A program made the position numbers and the translations under genes. The notes under the pieces are model-generated. The model was not told where the DNA came from. It saw only the letters and a list, made by a program, of their open reading frames with translations, and did not search any database. DNA of 64,000 nucleotides, from NCBI GenBank assembly GCA_958448165.1, contig CAUDCW010000011.1, positions 1 through 64,000 of the forward strand. Direction: 5' to 3'. Numbering within the stretch: position 1 is the first letter of the stretch; each line of letters begins with the position of its first letter. Positions 42,648 to 51,406 of the stretch are shown here, piece by piece. The stretch is from an uncultured Oscillospiraceae bacterium. GTDB taxonomy: Bacteria; Bacillota; Clostridia; Oscillospirales; Acutalibacteraceae.

Positions 42648-42736
42648 GAGAATAGTGTTCTGTACTCCCTCGTTTCGTGTTCCGTTCGATTCGATTCTTC
42701 GATTTATTGATTAATACCTTAGAAAGGAAAATCAGA

Positions 42737-43747
42737 ATGAAAATTCTTGCAATAGAAAGCTCCTGTGACGAAACCGCAGCGGCGGTTGTTGAGGACGGCA
42801 GAAAAATAATATCATCGGTTGTTGCGTCGCAGGTTGAGGAGCACAAGCTCTACGGCGGCGTTGTGCCCGAGATAGCCTCACGCCGTCACTGTGAGGCTAT
42901 AGTCGGCGTGGTTGACGAGGCTATGCTCAAGGCAGGGTGTAATTACAGCGACATTCAGGCGATCGCTGTTACATATGCGCCGGGTCTTATCGGCGCACTG
43001 CTTGTCGGCGTGAACTATGCAAAGGGCATGTCGCTCGCAACGGGCCTACCCGTTGTTCCTGTGCATCATCTGCGCTCGCACATTGCGTCCAACTACCTTT
43101 GTCACGAGGATTTGAAGCCGCCGTTTTTGTGCCTTGTTGTCAGCGGCGGTCACAGCCACATCGTTATGGTTGAGGACTACACAAAGATGAAGATAATCGG
43201 CAGAACCCGTGACGACGCCGCAGGAGAGGCGTTTGACAAAGCCGCAAGAACAATGGGTATGCCGTACCCCGGCGGTATTCACCTTGACAAAATAGCCGAA
43301 AACGGCGACGAAAACGCATTTAAGCTGCCTCATCCCGTTGTGCAGGGCGCGCCGTATGATTTCAGCTTCAGCGGGCTTAAAACAGCTGTGATAAATCTTA
43401 TACACAACGCTTCCCAAAAGGGGCAGGAGCTTCCCGTTGAGGATTTGTCGGCGTCATTCAGAAAGGCGGTCGTAGGGTGCCTTACAGACAATGTTTTTAA
43501 GGCGGCTAAGGATCTGGGCGTTAAAACGATTGTTACGGCAGGCGGTGTGTCTGCAAACTCGCTTTTGCGTGCAAAGATGACAGAGGGCTGTGACAGGCGT
43601 GGGATAAAGCTTTATATGCCCGACAAAAGTCTTTGCGGCGACAACGCCGCTATGGTCGGCTCGCAGGGCTATTATGAGTATTTAAGCGGCAATATTGCCG
43701 ATATGACGCTCAATGCCTATGCAACAATGTCGATAGAAAAGGGCTGA
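42737..43747 (+). CDS. tsaD: tRNA N6-threonylcarbamoyladenosine transferase subunit TsaD
   Basis: The 336-residue protein transfers the threonylcarbamoyl group to A37 of ANN-decoding tRNAs, with TsaB/TsaE. It has ILAIESSCDETAAAVVEDG, the metal-binding H-x3-H in HHLRSHIAS near 110-114, VVSGGHSHIVMV and DDAAGEAFDKAAR. The ATG at 42737 has AAAGGA upstream and starts the conserved N terminus. A longer frame from 42677 has no conservation. Confidence 0.96.
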   Translation: MKILAIESSCDETAAAVVEDGRKIISSVVASQVEEHKLYGGVVPEIASRRHCEAIVGVVDEAMLKAGCNYSDIQAIAVTYAPGLIGALLVGVNYAKGMSLATGLPVVPVHHLRSHIASNYLCHEDLKPPFLCLVVSGGHSHIVMVEDYTKMKIIGRTRDDAAGEAFDKAARTMGMPYPGGIHLDKIAENGDENAFKLPHPVVQGAPYDFSFSGLKTAVINLIHNASQKGQELPVEDLSASFRKAVVGCLTDNVFKAAKDLGVKTIVTAGGVSANSLLRAKMTEGCDRRGIKLYMPDKSLCGDNAAMVGSQGYYEYLSGNIADMTLNAYATMSIEKG

Positions 43748-43778
43748 AATAGGTTTTGAAGTTGTTTGAGTAATATAC

Positions 43779-43812
43779 AAAAATCCTCCTTGATTTAAAG
43801 GGGGGATTTTTA
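43779..43812 (+). terminator. Terminator of tsaD
   Basis: Stem AAAAATCCTCC with GGGGGATTTTT (43779-43789 with 43801-43811), ending in a T-run. Confidence 0.85.
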
Positions 43813-43960
43813 TTATGTGAGATAAATACAAAATTTAATATTGGAATTTATTGTATTTATCAATAGCTATTTCGCTAAAAATGTGTTATATTTAATTTAA
43901 TATTGCGTGTGATATAGGACACACGCAAGAGAAAATGAAATTATATAAAGGAGTGTTTTT

Positions 43961-46900
43961 ATGAAATCACTACACGTTGGAAACAAGATTGCCGCACTTG
44001 TGCTTACACTTGCGCTGGCTGCGTCTTGCTTCTGCATCGCCCCGACTGCAATGGCTGCCCAGACAGATGATGTATCTGCCAAGGCAACCGCAAGTAAAGG
44101 CGGCGACACATTCTCATGGGATAATGCCTCAGTGTATTTCCTGCTGACTGACCGTTTTTATAACGGCAACACATCAAATGACCATTCTTATGGCAGAGGA
44201 CTTGACGCTAACGGCAATGTAGTTTCTCTGTCAAGTGCAGAGTCAAGAGCTACCTTCCACGGCGGCGACTTTGCAGGCATCACCCAGAAGATCGAAGAGG
44301 GCTATTTTGATGACCTCGGCGTAAATGCCATCTGGCTGAGCGCACCGTATGAGCAGATTCACGGCTATGTTGTCGGCGACGACTCAAGCCCGAGCTTTCC
44401 TCACTATTCATACCACGGCTATTATGTTCTCGACTATACTGAGAGCGATAAGAACTTCGGTACAAAGGAAGAATTCCAGACTCTTGTTGATACAGCTCAC
44501 GAGCACGGTATCAGAATCGTTATGGATATAGTTATGAACCATTCAGGCTACAACTCGCTCTATGATATGAACGAGTACGGCTTCGGTACTGTCAAGCCCG
44601 GCTGGGATAGCTACTATTTCACACATAAGAATGTCAACAACAAAAGCTACCACAGCTATATTGACTATGAAACGTCAGAAGCCGACTGGGGCAACTGGTG
44701 GGGCGGCGACTGGGTAAGAGCCGGCTTGCCGGGCTACAAACAAGGCGGCGGAGACCCCGTGACACAGTCACTTGCTGGTCTTCCGGACTTTAGAACAGAA
44801 AGCACAGCGTCAGTTGGTATTCCTCCATTCCTCCAAAAAAAGTGGAAAAAAGAGGGTACACTCAACGAGAAGATCGCCAAGTACGGCTCAACAGGCACAG
44901 TAAGCGACTATCTCGTTAAGTGGCTTGCTGAGTGGGTTGAAACCTACGGCGTAGACGGCTTCCGCTGCGATACTGCAAAGCATGTTGAGTACGCTTCTTG
45001 GGCAAAGCTTAAGAGTGCCTGCGTTGACGCTCTCAGAACATGGAAAGCAAAGAACCCTGACAAAGCTCTTGACGACCTCGACTTCTGGATGACAGGTGAG
45101 GTTTGGGATCACGGTGTAGGCAAGGACGCATACTATACACAGGGTAAGTTTGATTCACTCATCAACTTTTCAACACAGGGCGGCGGCTTACTCGCTTCAG
45201 GCAGACTTCCAGGTGTATACAGCGACTTTGCTGCAAGCATTAACTCCGACCCTGAATTCAATGTTCTTTCTTATATTTCTTCACACGACTCTGTTCTCGC
45301 TTCAGGCGATATGATTCGCACAGGCTCTGCGTTCCTCCTCCTTCCGGGTGCTGTTCAGATTTACTACGGTGACGAATCCGGCAGAGGTCTTGCTGCGGGT
45401 GTTGGCTTTGACGGCAACGGCGGCGCAGGACATTCACTCAGAAGTGATATGAACTGGAACAGTCTCAACGAGGCTACACTTACTCACTGGCAGAAGGTTG
45501 GTACTTTCAGAAATAACCACATTGCAGTAGGCGGCGGCTCTCATAAAGCTCTCACAGCAACAGCCGGCACTGCTTTCTCAAGAATTTATGACAAGAACAA
45601 CATCCTTGACAAGGTAGCTTGCGTAGTTGATGCAGGCTCAAACAAGAGTGTTACAATCGATGTATCTACTGTATGGAATGACGGTCAGGAGCTTGTAAAC
45701 GCTTATGACGATTCATCAGCTACAGTAACAGGTGGTAAGGTAACATTCAACAGCGGCGCAAACGGCACAATCCTTATTCAGGAGCCGGACGGCAAGCCGC
45801 TTATCACTATGACAGGTGCTGAGCAGTTTAGCGGCACACAGACAATTACTCTTACAATCGATGGCGCTGATTCTGCAACTGTATCTGTTGACGGCGGCAA
45901 CAAGTTTGTTGTAAACAACGGCGGCACATTCACAATCGGCGACAAGGCTTACTACGGTTCTTACGTTAAGGTTACAGCACAGGCTACAAACGAAAAGGGC
46001 ACATCAACAAAGGTTTCAACCTTCTACAAGTTGAACGCAGACGGCTCAGGCCCTGTTGAGCCTGCAAAGGATGCAATAATGCACGTTAAGCCGTATGATT
46101 CAAACACCTGCATCTACGCTTGGTACGGCGATAACGACACAGCGCCTCTCGGTGCATGGCCGGGAACAAATGTCAAGTCGAGCGGCACACCTGACGCTGA
46201 CGGCTACTACACCTTTAACCTCAATACAACCGAAAATTACAGTTTCATTATCAATAACGGTAGGAACAGTTCTCAGACCGGTGACATCACAGGCAACTCA
46301 GGCGAAATCTGGGTTGATATAACAGGTGCTACCGAATACGAGATCAAGGCTAAGCAGGAGTCGGGTCTCGACGTGCTTAAGACCGAGGCTAAGGCTATTA
46401 AGGTTCTCACAGCAAGCGAGTACACTGCTGCAACATGGAGCACTGCTTCGGCAGCATTGACTGATGCAGAGGCTGTTATCGCAAAGGGTGATAACGCTAC
46501 TGACGCTGAAATTGAGGCAGCACGCACAAAGCTTGCTTCTGCAAAGGCAGCTCTTAAGTTATCTGCATCGTCAATCACAACAATGGCAACGGGCGGAACT
46601 GTTATTGCAGGTAAAACTGCACCGGACGCTGATGTGGTTGTAACAGTAGGTTCAACTACTTACAAGGCAAAGGCAGACGCAATTACAGGTGCATATTCTG
46701 TAAAAGTATCAGCTCTTAAGTCAACAGACAGCGTTACTGTTTCTGCAACAAAGAACGGCATCGCTTCTGTAGTTACTTCAAGAACTGTATCACAGGGACC
46801 GACAGACGATTCACAGCAGTATATCGTAGGCGACGTTAACAGTGACGGCGCAGTTAAGCTTTATGACGCTCTGCTTATCGCAAGACACAGCGCAGGCGTA

Positions 46901-47044
46901 GAAACACTTACAGGTATTTCTCTGGCGGCGGCTGACACAAACGGCGACGGCTCGGTTAAATTGCTTGACGCACTTCTTGTTCAGAAGTATGTTGCAAAGA
47001 TGACAATTACTTCTAATATCGGCACAGTAAAAACATACAAATAA
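43961..47044 (+). CDS. Secreted GH13 alpha-amylase with CBM26-like and dockerin modules
   Basis: The 1027-residue enzyme hydrolyses alpha-1,4-glucans outside the cell. A signal peptide (1-32) is followed by the GH13 barrel (about 50-600), with Asp337 (GFRCDTAKH) as nucleophile, Glu380 (MTGEVWD) as acid/base and Asp443 (SSHDSV) as stabiliser. A starch-binding CBM26-like module (about 707-787, MHVKPYDSNTCIYAWYGDN, PGTNV) comes next. Then follow an Ala-rich helical FIVAR-like segment (793-868), an Ig-like domain (870-945) and a C-terminal dockerin (GDVNSDGAVKLYDALLIARH and a second calcium loop). The dockerin should attach it to a cohesin scaffold, as in R. bromii amylosomes. AAAGGAG precedes the ATG. 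It is monocistronic. Confidence 0.93.
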   Translation: MKSLHVGNKIAALVLTLALAASCFCIAPTAMAAQTDDVSAKATASKGGDTFSWDNASVYFLLTDRFYNGNTSNDHSYGRGLDANGNVVSLSSAESRATFHGGDFAGITQKIEEGYFDDLGVNAIWLSAPYEQIHGYVVGDDSSPSFPHYSYHGYYVLDYTESDKNFGTKEEFQTLVDTAHEHGIRIVMDIVMNHSGYNSLYDMNEYGFGTVKPGWDSYYFTHKNVNNKSYHSYIDYETSEADWGNWWGGDWVRAGLPGYKQGGGDPVTQSLAGLPDFRTESTASVGIPPFLQKKWKKEGTLNEKIAKYGSTGTVSDYLVKWLAEWVETYGVDGFRCDTAKHVEYASWAKLKSACVDALRTWKAKNPDKALDDLDFWMTGEVWDHGVGKDAYYTQGKFDSLINFSTQGGGLLASGRLPGVYSDFAASINSDPEFNVLSYISSHDSVLASGDMIRTGSAFLLLPGAVQIYYGDESGRGLAAGVGFDGNGGAGHSLRSDMNWNSLNEATLTHWQKVGTFRNNHIAVGGGSHKALTATAGTAFSRIYDKNNILDKVACVVDAGSNKSVTIDVSTVWNDGQELVNAYDDSSATVTGGKVTFNSGANGTILIQEPDGKPLITMTGAEQFSGTQTITLTIDGADSATVSVDGGNKFVVNNGGTFTIGDKAYYGSYVKVTAQATNEKGTSTKVSTFYKLNADGSGPVEPAKDAIMHVKPYDSNTCIYAWYGDNDTAPLGAWPGTNVKSSGTPDADGYYTFNLNTTENYSFIINNGRNSSQTGDITGNSGEIWVDITGATEYEIKAKQESGLDVLKTEAKAIKVLTASEYTAATWSTASAALTDAEAVIAKGDNATDAEIEAARTKLASAKAALKLSASSITTMATGGTVIAGKTAPDADVVVTVGSTTYKAKADAITGAYSVKVSALKSTDSVTVSATKNGIASVVTSRTVSQGPTDDSQQYIVGDVNSDGAVKLYDALLIARHSAGVETLTGISLAAADTNGDGSVKLLDALLVQKYVAKMTITSNIGTVKTYK

Positions 47045-47064
47045 GACTTTATAATATCTCTTCA

Positions 47065-47096
47065 AAAAAGCGGCAGTCATACGGCTGTCGCTTTTT
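47065..47096 (+). terminator. Terminator of the amylase gene
   Basis: Twelve-pair stem with one G-T pair (47065-47076 with 47084-47095), ending in TTTTT. Confidence 0.88.
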
Positions 47097-47184
47097 GCCG
47101 CATAAAGCAAAGGCTTGACATAATAATAAAGTAGTGTTTGCCTTAAATTGATAACATTAACCGAATTATAAAGGAGTGACAAAA

Positions 47185-47547
47185 ATGAAGGATGAAATAT
47201 TATTTATACAGTACCCGAAATGTACAACCTGTAAAAAGGCAAAGAAGTGGCTTGATGATAACGGATTTGAATATTCGGACAGGAACATCAAAGAGGATAA
47301 CCCAACCTATGACGAGCTTAAATCGTGGTATGACAGAAGTAACTTGCCGCTGAAAAAATTTTTTAACACAAGCGGCTTGCTGTATAAGTCTATGGGGCTT
47401 AAGGATAAGCTCCACACAATGAGTGAGGAAGAACAGCTGGAGCTTCTCGCAACAGACGGTATGTTTGTGAAAAGACCTGTTGTTGTTTTCGGAGATACAG
47501 TATTAACAGGCTTTAAGGAGAAGGAGTGGGAAGAAAAATTATGCTAA
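47185..47547 (+). CDS. ArsC/Spx-family thioredoxin-fold protein
   Basis: The 120-residue protein has IQYPKCTTCKKAKKWL (Cys-x2-Cys), a Leu-Pro-rich centre (LPLKKFFNTSG) and KRPVVVFGDTVLTGF with the cis-Pro loop. This is the ArsC/YffB/Spx family. It may be an oxidoreductase or regulator rather than an arsenate reductase; no arsenic genes are nearby. ATG at 47185 has AAAGGAG nine bases upstream. It overlaps the next gene by seven bases. Confidence 0.85.
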   Translation: MKDEILFIQYPKCTTCKKAKKWLDDNGFEYSDRNIKEDNPTYDELKSWYDRSNLPLKKFFNTSGLLYKSMGLKDKLHTMSEEEQLELLATDGMFVKRPVVVFGDTVLTGFKEKEWEEKLC

Positions 47548-48137
47548 AAATGAAAAAAGGCTGTTCAGCTCCTTTCCCCGAGCGTTTATATGAACAGTAC
47601 GAAGTAAAAGAGAATATGATTGTTGCAAATGTCGGCACGGATAAAATAAAGGATATGATGCTTGATTTTATTGATATGCACGATGAATGGCTGTTCTTTA
47701 TTTTAGAAATACCCACGAGCCTGAAAGACGAGCCTAAGGATGAGAAGGGCGAGTTGATATGCATGCATAAGGATGTTTACTATATTGACGGATGCAGTCA
47801 GGAAAAAGCTAAGAGCCTTCTTTTGGATTCCGGAAAGCTTTTGATTGATGACGGAATGAACTGCTTTGGCTTCGGTTGTCACGAGAGCAAGGAGGAATTT
47901 CTGTTTGATCAATATAATGTGATGACTATATTTACAAGAGAGCCTGAAAAGTATGGCGATTTTTTTGAAGCATATGGCATTTCAAAAACAGATAAGCTGA
48001 TTACTGCTTGGAAGACCTTTTCAGACGAGCATTACGGTGAATGCAGACGGCTTACAATCGGCGACAGGGATATTTATTCAATTTCTGAGGAGTATAAAAA
48101 ATACGGTATGTATTTTGCCGAAAGAAGAGAGCAATAA
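47541..48137 (+). CDS. Conserved-looking hypothetical cytoplasmic protein
   Basis: I do not recognise this 198-residue protein. It has no membrane helix or signal peptide. It is acidic and aromatic-rich, with FIDMHDEWLFFILEIP near the start, then MNCFGFGCHESKEEFLFDQYNV in the centre, and GDRDIYSISEEYKKYG near the end. It starts within the tail of the ArsC-like gene and is probably co-translated with it. The pattern resembles immunity or stress-type small proteins, but that is speculation. Confidence 0.6.
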   Translation: MLKMKKGCSAPFPERLYEQYEVKENMIVANVGTDKIKDMMLDFIDMHDEWLFFILEIPTSLKDEPKDEKGELICMHKDVYYIDGCSQEKAKSLLLDSGKLLIDDGMNCFGFGCHESKEEFLFDQYNVMTIFTREPEKYGDFFEAYGISKTDKLITAWKTFSDEHYGECRRLTIGDRDIYSISEEYKKYGMYFAERREQ

Positions 48138-48215
48138 TATTATTGTGCAGTCTTCAGGCAGGCTGACACGCGGACTTTAATTGAAAAATCAAGAATTGCA
48201 AATTACAAATTACAA

Positions 48216-48253
48216 AACTGCCGTACTTAGAAAGAACGAGTGCGGCAGTTTTT
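48216..48253 (+). terminator. Terminator after the ArsC-like/hypothetical pair
   Basis: A twelve-pair stem with one G-T pair (48216-48227 with 48239-48250) ends in TTTTT. The rest of the 384 bp gap up to the SASP gene is AT-rich and shows no gene. A CATATTATA stretch near 48314 could be part of a forespore promoter, but it is too far from the start to claim. Confidence 0.8.
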
Positions 48254-48521
48254 GTTAAGAGGTGATGAGCTTTCAAATATTAAAATTTTCATATCAAATT
48301 TTCGCCAGAAATTACATATTATATTTATCTCATAGCCTCACACAATAATGATGCGGAAGAAAAACAAAGGTTTTTCAAAAGCAAACGCCGCAGCGGCACA
48401 GGCTTTGATATAAGCGACCGGCTATTCAAAGCAAAAGAGGTGCCTCGGCAGAGCTTTTCCGCTTGATATAGAAATTAAGATTAAATGAATTAAAACTCTA
48501 AAAAGAGAAGGAGAAACAAAA

Positions 48522-48716
48522 ATGGCAAGCAACAATCAGATTAATATTCCTGAAGCTAAGGAAGCTATGGAAAGATTCAAGATGGAGTGCGCAAGCGAGG
48601 TTGGAGTAAACCTCAAGCAGGGCTACAACGGCGACCTGACATCACGCCAGGCAGGCTCAGTAGGCGGTCAGATGGTTAAAAAAATGATCGAGTCATACGA
48701 AAAAAATATGAAATAA
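48522..48716 (+). CDS. Alpha/beta-type small acid-soluble spore protein
   Basis: The 64-residue protein has KMECASEVGVNLKQGYNGDL, then TSRQAGSVGGQMVKKMIE. This matches the alpha/beta SASP family (ASE.G..L..GYNG.L.SR..GSVGG.M..) that coats spore DNA and is cleaved by the germination protease GPR within the SEVG segment. AAGGAG precedes the ATG. It has its own terminator and confirms sporulation capacity with SpoIIE. Confidence 0.95.
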   Translation: MASNNQINIPEAKEAMERFKMECASEVGVNLKQGYNGDLTSRQAGSVGGQMVKKMIESYEKNMK

Positions 48717-48733
48717 ACCTGCCGAAAGGCATA

Positions 48734-48765
48734 AAGGGGCTGCGGAAACTCCACAGCCCCTTATT
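48734..48765 (+). terminator. Terminator of the SASP gene
   Basis: Stem AAGGGGCTG with CAGCCCCTT (48734-48742 with 48754-48762), followed by a weak TATT tail. Confidence 0.65.
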
Positions 48766-48774
48766 ACGGCTTAG

Positions 48775-48798
48775 CTATTTAAAAATATTTTTAAATAG
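48775..48798. promoter_or_regulatory. Operator palindrome 1 of the sdpRI-like operon
   Basis: A perfect 24-bp palindrome, CTATTTAAAAAT and its reverse complement, lies four bases upstream of the -35 box. Confidence 0.75.
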
Positions 48799-48801
48799 TT
48801 C

Positions 48802-48830
48802 TTGCTTTTTGGATTGAAAACTGATATAAT
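48802..48830 (+). promoter_or_regulatory. Promoter of the sdpRI-like operon
   Basis: TTGCTT (48802-48807), a 17 bp spacer and TATAAT (48825-48830). It is sandwiched between two operator-like palindromes. Confidence 0.8.
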
Positions 48831-48854
48831 CTATTTAAAGAAAATTTTAAATAG
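48831..48854. promoter_or_regulatory. Operator palindrome 2 of the sdpRI-like operon
   Basis: CTATTTAAA, six bases, TTTAAATAG repeats the half-sites of palindrome 1 (centres 56 bp apart). It abuts the -10 box, as expected for autorepression. Confidence 0.75.
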
Positions 48855-48869
48855 ATTGGAGGCGCTTAT

Positions 48870-49148
48870 TTGGCTATACAGGAAATTCTCTCGGCTCTTG
48901 CCGACTCAAACAGGCGGAAAATTCTGCAAACGCTGAAACGCGGCAAAATTTCGTCAGGCGAGTTGGCGGAAACACTTGGTATGACGCCTCAGGCGCTTTC
49001 GTATCACCTTGCAAAGCTTAAAAAAGCCGATTTGATTTATGAGAGTAAGTATAAAAATTTTATTTATTATGAGCTTAATTTATCGGTGCTTGACGAGGCG
49101 ATACTGTGGCTTGACAAACTGAAAGGAGATAATGACGATGAAAGCTAA
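48870..49148 (+). CDS. sdpR: ArsR-family autorepressor, SdpR-like
   Basis: The 92-residue winged-helix protein starts (TTG) MAIQEILSALADSNRRKILQ, followed by ISSGELAETLGMTPQALSYHLAKLKKADLIY. This is the SdpR type, without metal-binding cysteines. By precedent it represses its own operon and is released when the partner membrane protein sequesters it. GGAGGCG lies before the TTG. It overlaps the sdpI-like gene and is flanked by matching palindromic operators. Confidence 0.85.
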   Translation: MAIQEILSALADSNRRKILQTLKRGKISSGELAETLGMTPQALSYHLAKLKKADLIYESKYKNFIYYELNLSVLDEAILWLDKLKGDNDDES

Positions 49149-49818
49149 AAAGATTACATATGCCGTTTTTATGCTGCTTCCGCTTGTTGTTGCGGCGGTT
49201 GCTCTGCTGTTTCTGCCCGAACAGATTCCGGCACATTACGGAGCAGGTATGGCGGTTGACAGATGGGGAAGTAAGTTTGAAACACTGATTTTTCCGCTTG
49301 AAACAGCAGGCTTCGGCTTGCTGATGGTTCTGCTTGCAAAGCTTGCCGGCAAGGTTGAGGAGAAAAATAACAAAAACAAGAATAATGAAAATATAACTCT
49401 GACAATAGGTCTTGTGATATTGATTGTTTTTAATGCGCTTGACTATTATTTCCTCTATGCCGCTCTTAACAATGTTACAGACCTTTCGGAAATACCGGTC
49501 GATATAAACAGCCTTGTTGTGCTTCTGCTCGGCATAGCGTTAGTCATAATCGGCAATATAATGCCAAAGGCGAGGAAAAATTCGCTGATAGGTTTTCGTA
49601 CGCCTTGGACAATGAAAAACGAGGTTACATGGAAAAAGTGCCAGCTTTTCGGCGGCATAACCACTATTGCCGCAGGTGTGCTGATGGTGTTGGGCGGACT
49701 TTTTGTCTTTAAGGGTTTATCCGCAATATACTATATGCTTGCTGTGTTGGTTTTGATGATGGTGACGGATACCGTGTATTCGTACTTTATTATGAAGAAG
49801 TACGGGGAAGAGAAGTAG
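49138..49818 (+). CDS. sdpI: SdpI-family membrane protein
   Basis: The 226-residue protein has a DUF1648-type start (PEQIPAHYGAGMAVDRWGSK) between the first two helices. It then has about six membrane helices and the SdpI motif NSLIGFRTPWTMKNEVTWKK. In Bacillus, SdpI gives immunity to the SdpC toxin and traps SdpR at the membrane. No sdpC-like toxin is nearby. ATG at 49138 is favoured (AAGGAG nine bases before); it overlaps the repressor gene by 11 bases. Confidence 0.88.
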   Translation: MKAKKITYAVFMLLPLVVAAVALLFLPEQIPAHYGAGMAVDRWGSKFETLIFPLETAGFGLLMVLLAKLAGKVEEKNNKNKNNENITLTIGLVILIVFNALDYYFLYAALNNVTDLSEIPVDINSLVVLLLGIALVIIGNIMPKARKNSLIGFRTPWTMKNEVTWKKCQLFGGITTIAAGVLMVLGGLFVFKGLSAIYYMLAVLVLMMVTDTVYSYFIMKKYGEEK

Positions 49819-49859
49819 CGTTCAGCGTTGCTAAGCATTAAATTTATATTACACAAAAG

Positions 49860-49905
49860 CTTTGCCGCAGAGTTTAAAAAGGCTCTGCGGCAAAGTGTTT
49901 TTTTT
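49860..49905 (+). terminator. Terminator of the sdpRI-like operon
   Basis: A perfect 13-pair stem (CTTTGCCGCAGAG arm, 49860-49872 with 49883-49895) followed by a long T-run. Confidence 0.92.
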
Positions 49906-49908
49906 ATA

Positions 49909-50060
49909 CTAATTCCTGATAGAAAGTAGATTTATATTTGCGAGGATAATTTTTGCAAGACAAGGCGGAGGACGCCGCAAGGCTGACGCCTTGCAAGGAC
50001 GACAACGCAGTATTGCGGAAATTAGACCGCAAAGATTTTCTACTTTTTATTAGGTATTAG
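49909..50060. mobile_element. MITE-like palindromic element
   Basis: A 152-bp segment has imperfect terminal inverted repeats: CTAATTCCTGATAGAAAGTA at the left, and the right end read in reverse as CTAATACCTAATAAAAAGTA. Its GC-rich interior has nested palindromes (TTGCAAG, GGCGTC, GCCTTGCAAGG). It encodes nothing and sits between a terminator and the serpin stop. This looks like a miniature transposable or REP-type element. Confidence 0.7.
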
Positions 50061-50079
50061 TATTTTTGCGTTTTCGGCG

Positions 50080-51360
50080 TCAGCCTTCGATATTGCTGAC
50101 TTCATCAATGTACCTGACTGCTCCGATAAAAACGGGAAGGCTTGATGAGTTGTCGATTATCATAAAAACAAACGGGCGGTCAAGCTCAACGCTCTTTATC
50201 TCATCGGCAAACGCACCCGTGGCTTTCATTTCAACATCTGTTGCCGCTGCGGCTTTTGTGCCTTTTTCGCTTACGGTAATATGTGTTTTGTGCAGGACAT
50301 TGCCGATATAGATATTGCCGCTTGCCGATTCGGTCATATTTGAAAAATCGGCATTGTCGGCGTCAAACGCGGATTTTATTCCAAGCTCTTTTAAAGCGTT
50401 GTTGAGTGAAAGCTCATAATCAAAGCTGAATTTCGGCAGCATTGTTTCAACTGTGCAGTCCTGTGCACCTTTAAGGATTCCTGAAATACGCTCACCCGTG
50501 AGTGAAGAAACAAAGCTGTTTATCTCTGTTCCGCTGTTCGGAAGCAATGCGGCAAAGCTGTATTTGCCGTCCTTATAGTCCTTGACAAAGCCTGTGCAGG
50601 AGTCGTCCTCAAGGTACTTGCTTTCAAGCGAACCCATCATTCTGACTGTACTTTCAATGCCGTCAAAGCCTGTGAATTTGCCGTCTGAAACAGAGATTGA
50701 ATCGTACTCGTTATCCCACAGTGCGTCAAACACAAGCGCATTAATAAGGTGCATTACGGAATCTGTACTTATTTCGTCGAGCATTTTGTCGATCATACCG
50801 TCCGTATGCTTCGACACCCAGTTGTTAATGTCGTTGACGGTCTGACTGTCAAACGGCGCCTCGAATACGTCTGCCCCGTAATAGTCGGCGTTCTTTTGCA
50901 GGAAATCCTGCTTTACGGCTAAGCTACCGTCGTTGCGGTACCAGATTGAATTTGCTGTTTTTACCTTGTATTCATCGCCGCTTGGGAGTGAGCTGATGTA
51001 TGCATACAGATATTCGTTCAAATCGTCAAGCGGAATATCTGCGCCGAGAACCTTTTCCATTTCAGCCTTTGTTTCGCTGTCTGCGCCGTTTGCCGTCATT
51101 GCAAGAGCAAGCATTACCGACAACGGCGAAATTAGAGAGTTGCTGTCTTTGTCGTCTGAGGTGTTGAAAAGCTTTGCGGCAAAATCAGAATAGGCTGATG
51201 TGAATTTTTCGTCCGTCGCTTTGCCCTGCACAGTCTTGCTCTGTACGCCGTTCATCAGATCAAGTGCGCCGGCGTTTGTCGCACAGGCAGAAAGATTTAC
51301 ACACATTGTACCTGCAAGCGCAAGGCTTGTCAGTGATAATATTAATTTGCTCTTTTTCAT
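50080..51360 (-). CDS. Serpin family protease inhibitor, lipoprotein
   Basis: The 426-residue protein has a lipobox (NLSAC, Cys26) after the signal peptide and a complete serpin fold: NSLISPLSVMLALAMTANGA, NSIWYRND, LINALVFDALWDNEY and the C-terminal DRPFVFMIIDN. The reactive loop hinge reads SEKGTKAAAATDVEM, small residues as required for an inhibitory serpin. Counting from the hinge Glu puts P1 at about Thr in KATGAF, suggesting an elastase-like target. Similar serpins are known from gut Clostridia such as Eubacterium siraeum. The P1 assignment is inference. Confidence 0.92.
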   Translation of the reverse strand: MKKSKLILSLTSLALAGTMCVNLSACATNAGALDLMNGVQSKTVQGKATDEKFTSAYSDFAAKLFNTSDDKDSNSLISPLSVMLALAMTANGADSETKAEMEKVLGADIPLDDLNEYLYAYISSLPSGDEYKVKTANSIWYRNDGSLAVKQDFLQKNADYYGADVFEAPFDSQTVNDINNWVSKHTDGMIDKMLDEISTDSVMHLINALVFDALWDNEYDSISVSDGKFTGFDGIESTVRMMGSLESKYLEDDSCTGFVKDYKDGKYSFAALLPNSGTEINSFVSSLTGERISGILKGAQDCTVETMLPKFSFDYELSLNNALKELGIKSAFDADNADFSNMTESASGNIYIGNVLHKTHITVSEKGTKAAAATDVEMKATGAFADEIKSVELDRPFVFMIIDNSSSLPVFIGAVRYIDEVSNIEG

Positions 51361-51406
51361 AGCCGAACATTCCTTTGTTTTAGTTTTAAGTGTAGTTGGT
51401 TAAAGT

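Noticed and set aside
47526..47547. GTG at 47526 as start of the 198-residue hypothetical protein
   Set aside because: The ATG at 47541 has a better-placed GGAAGAA and avoids a 22-base overlap with the ArsC-like gene.
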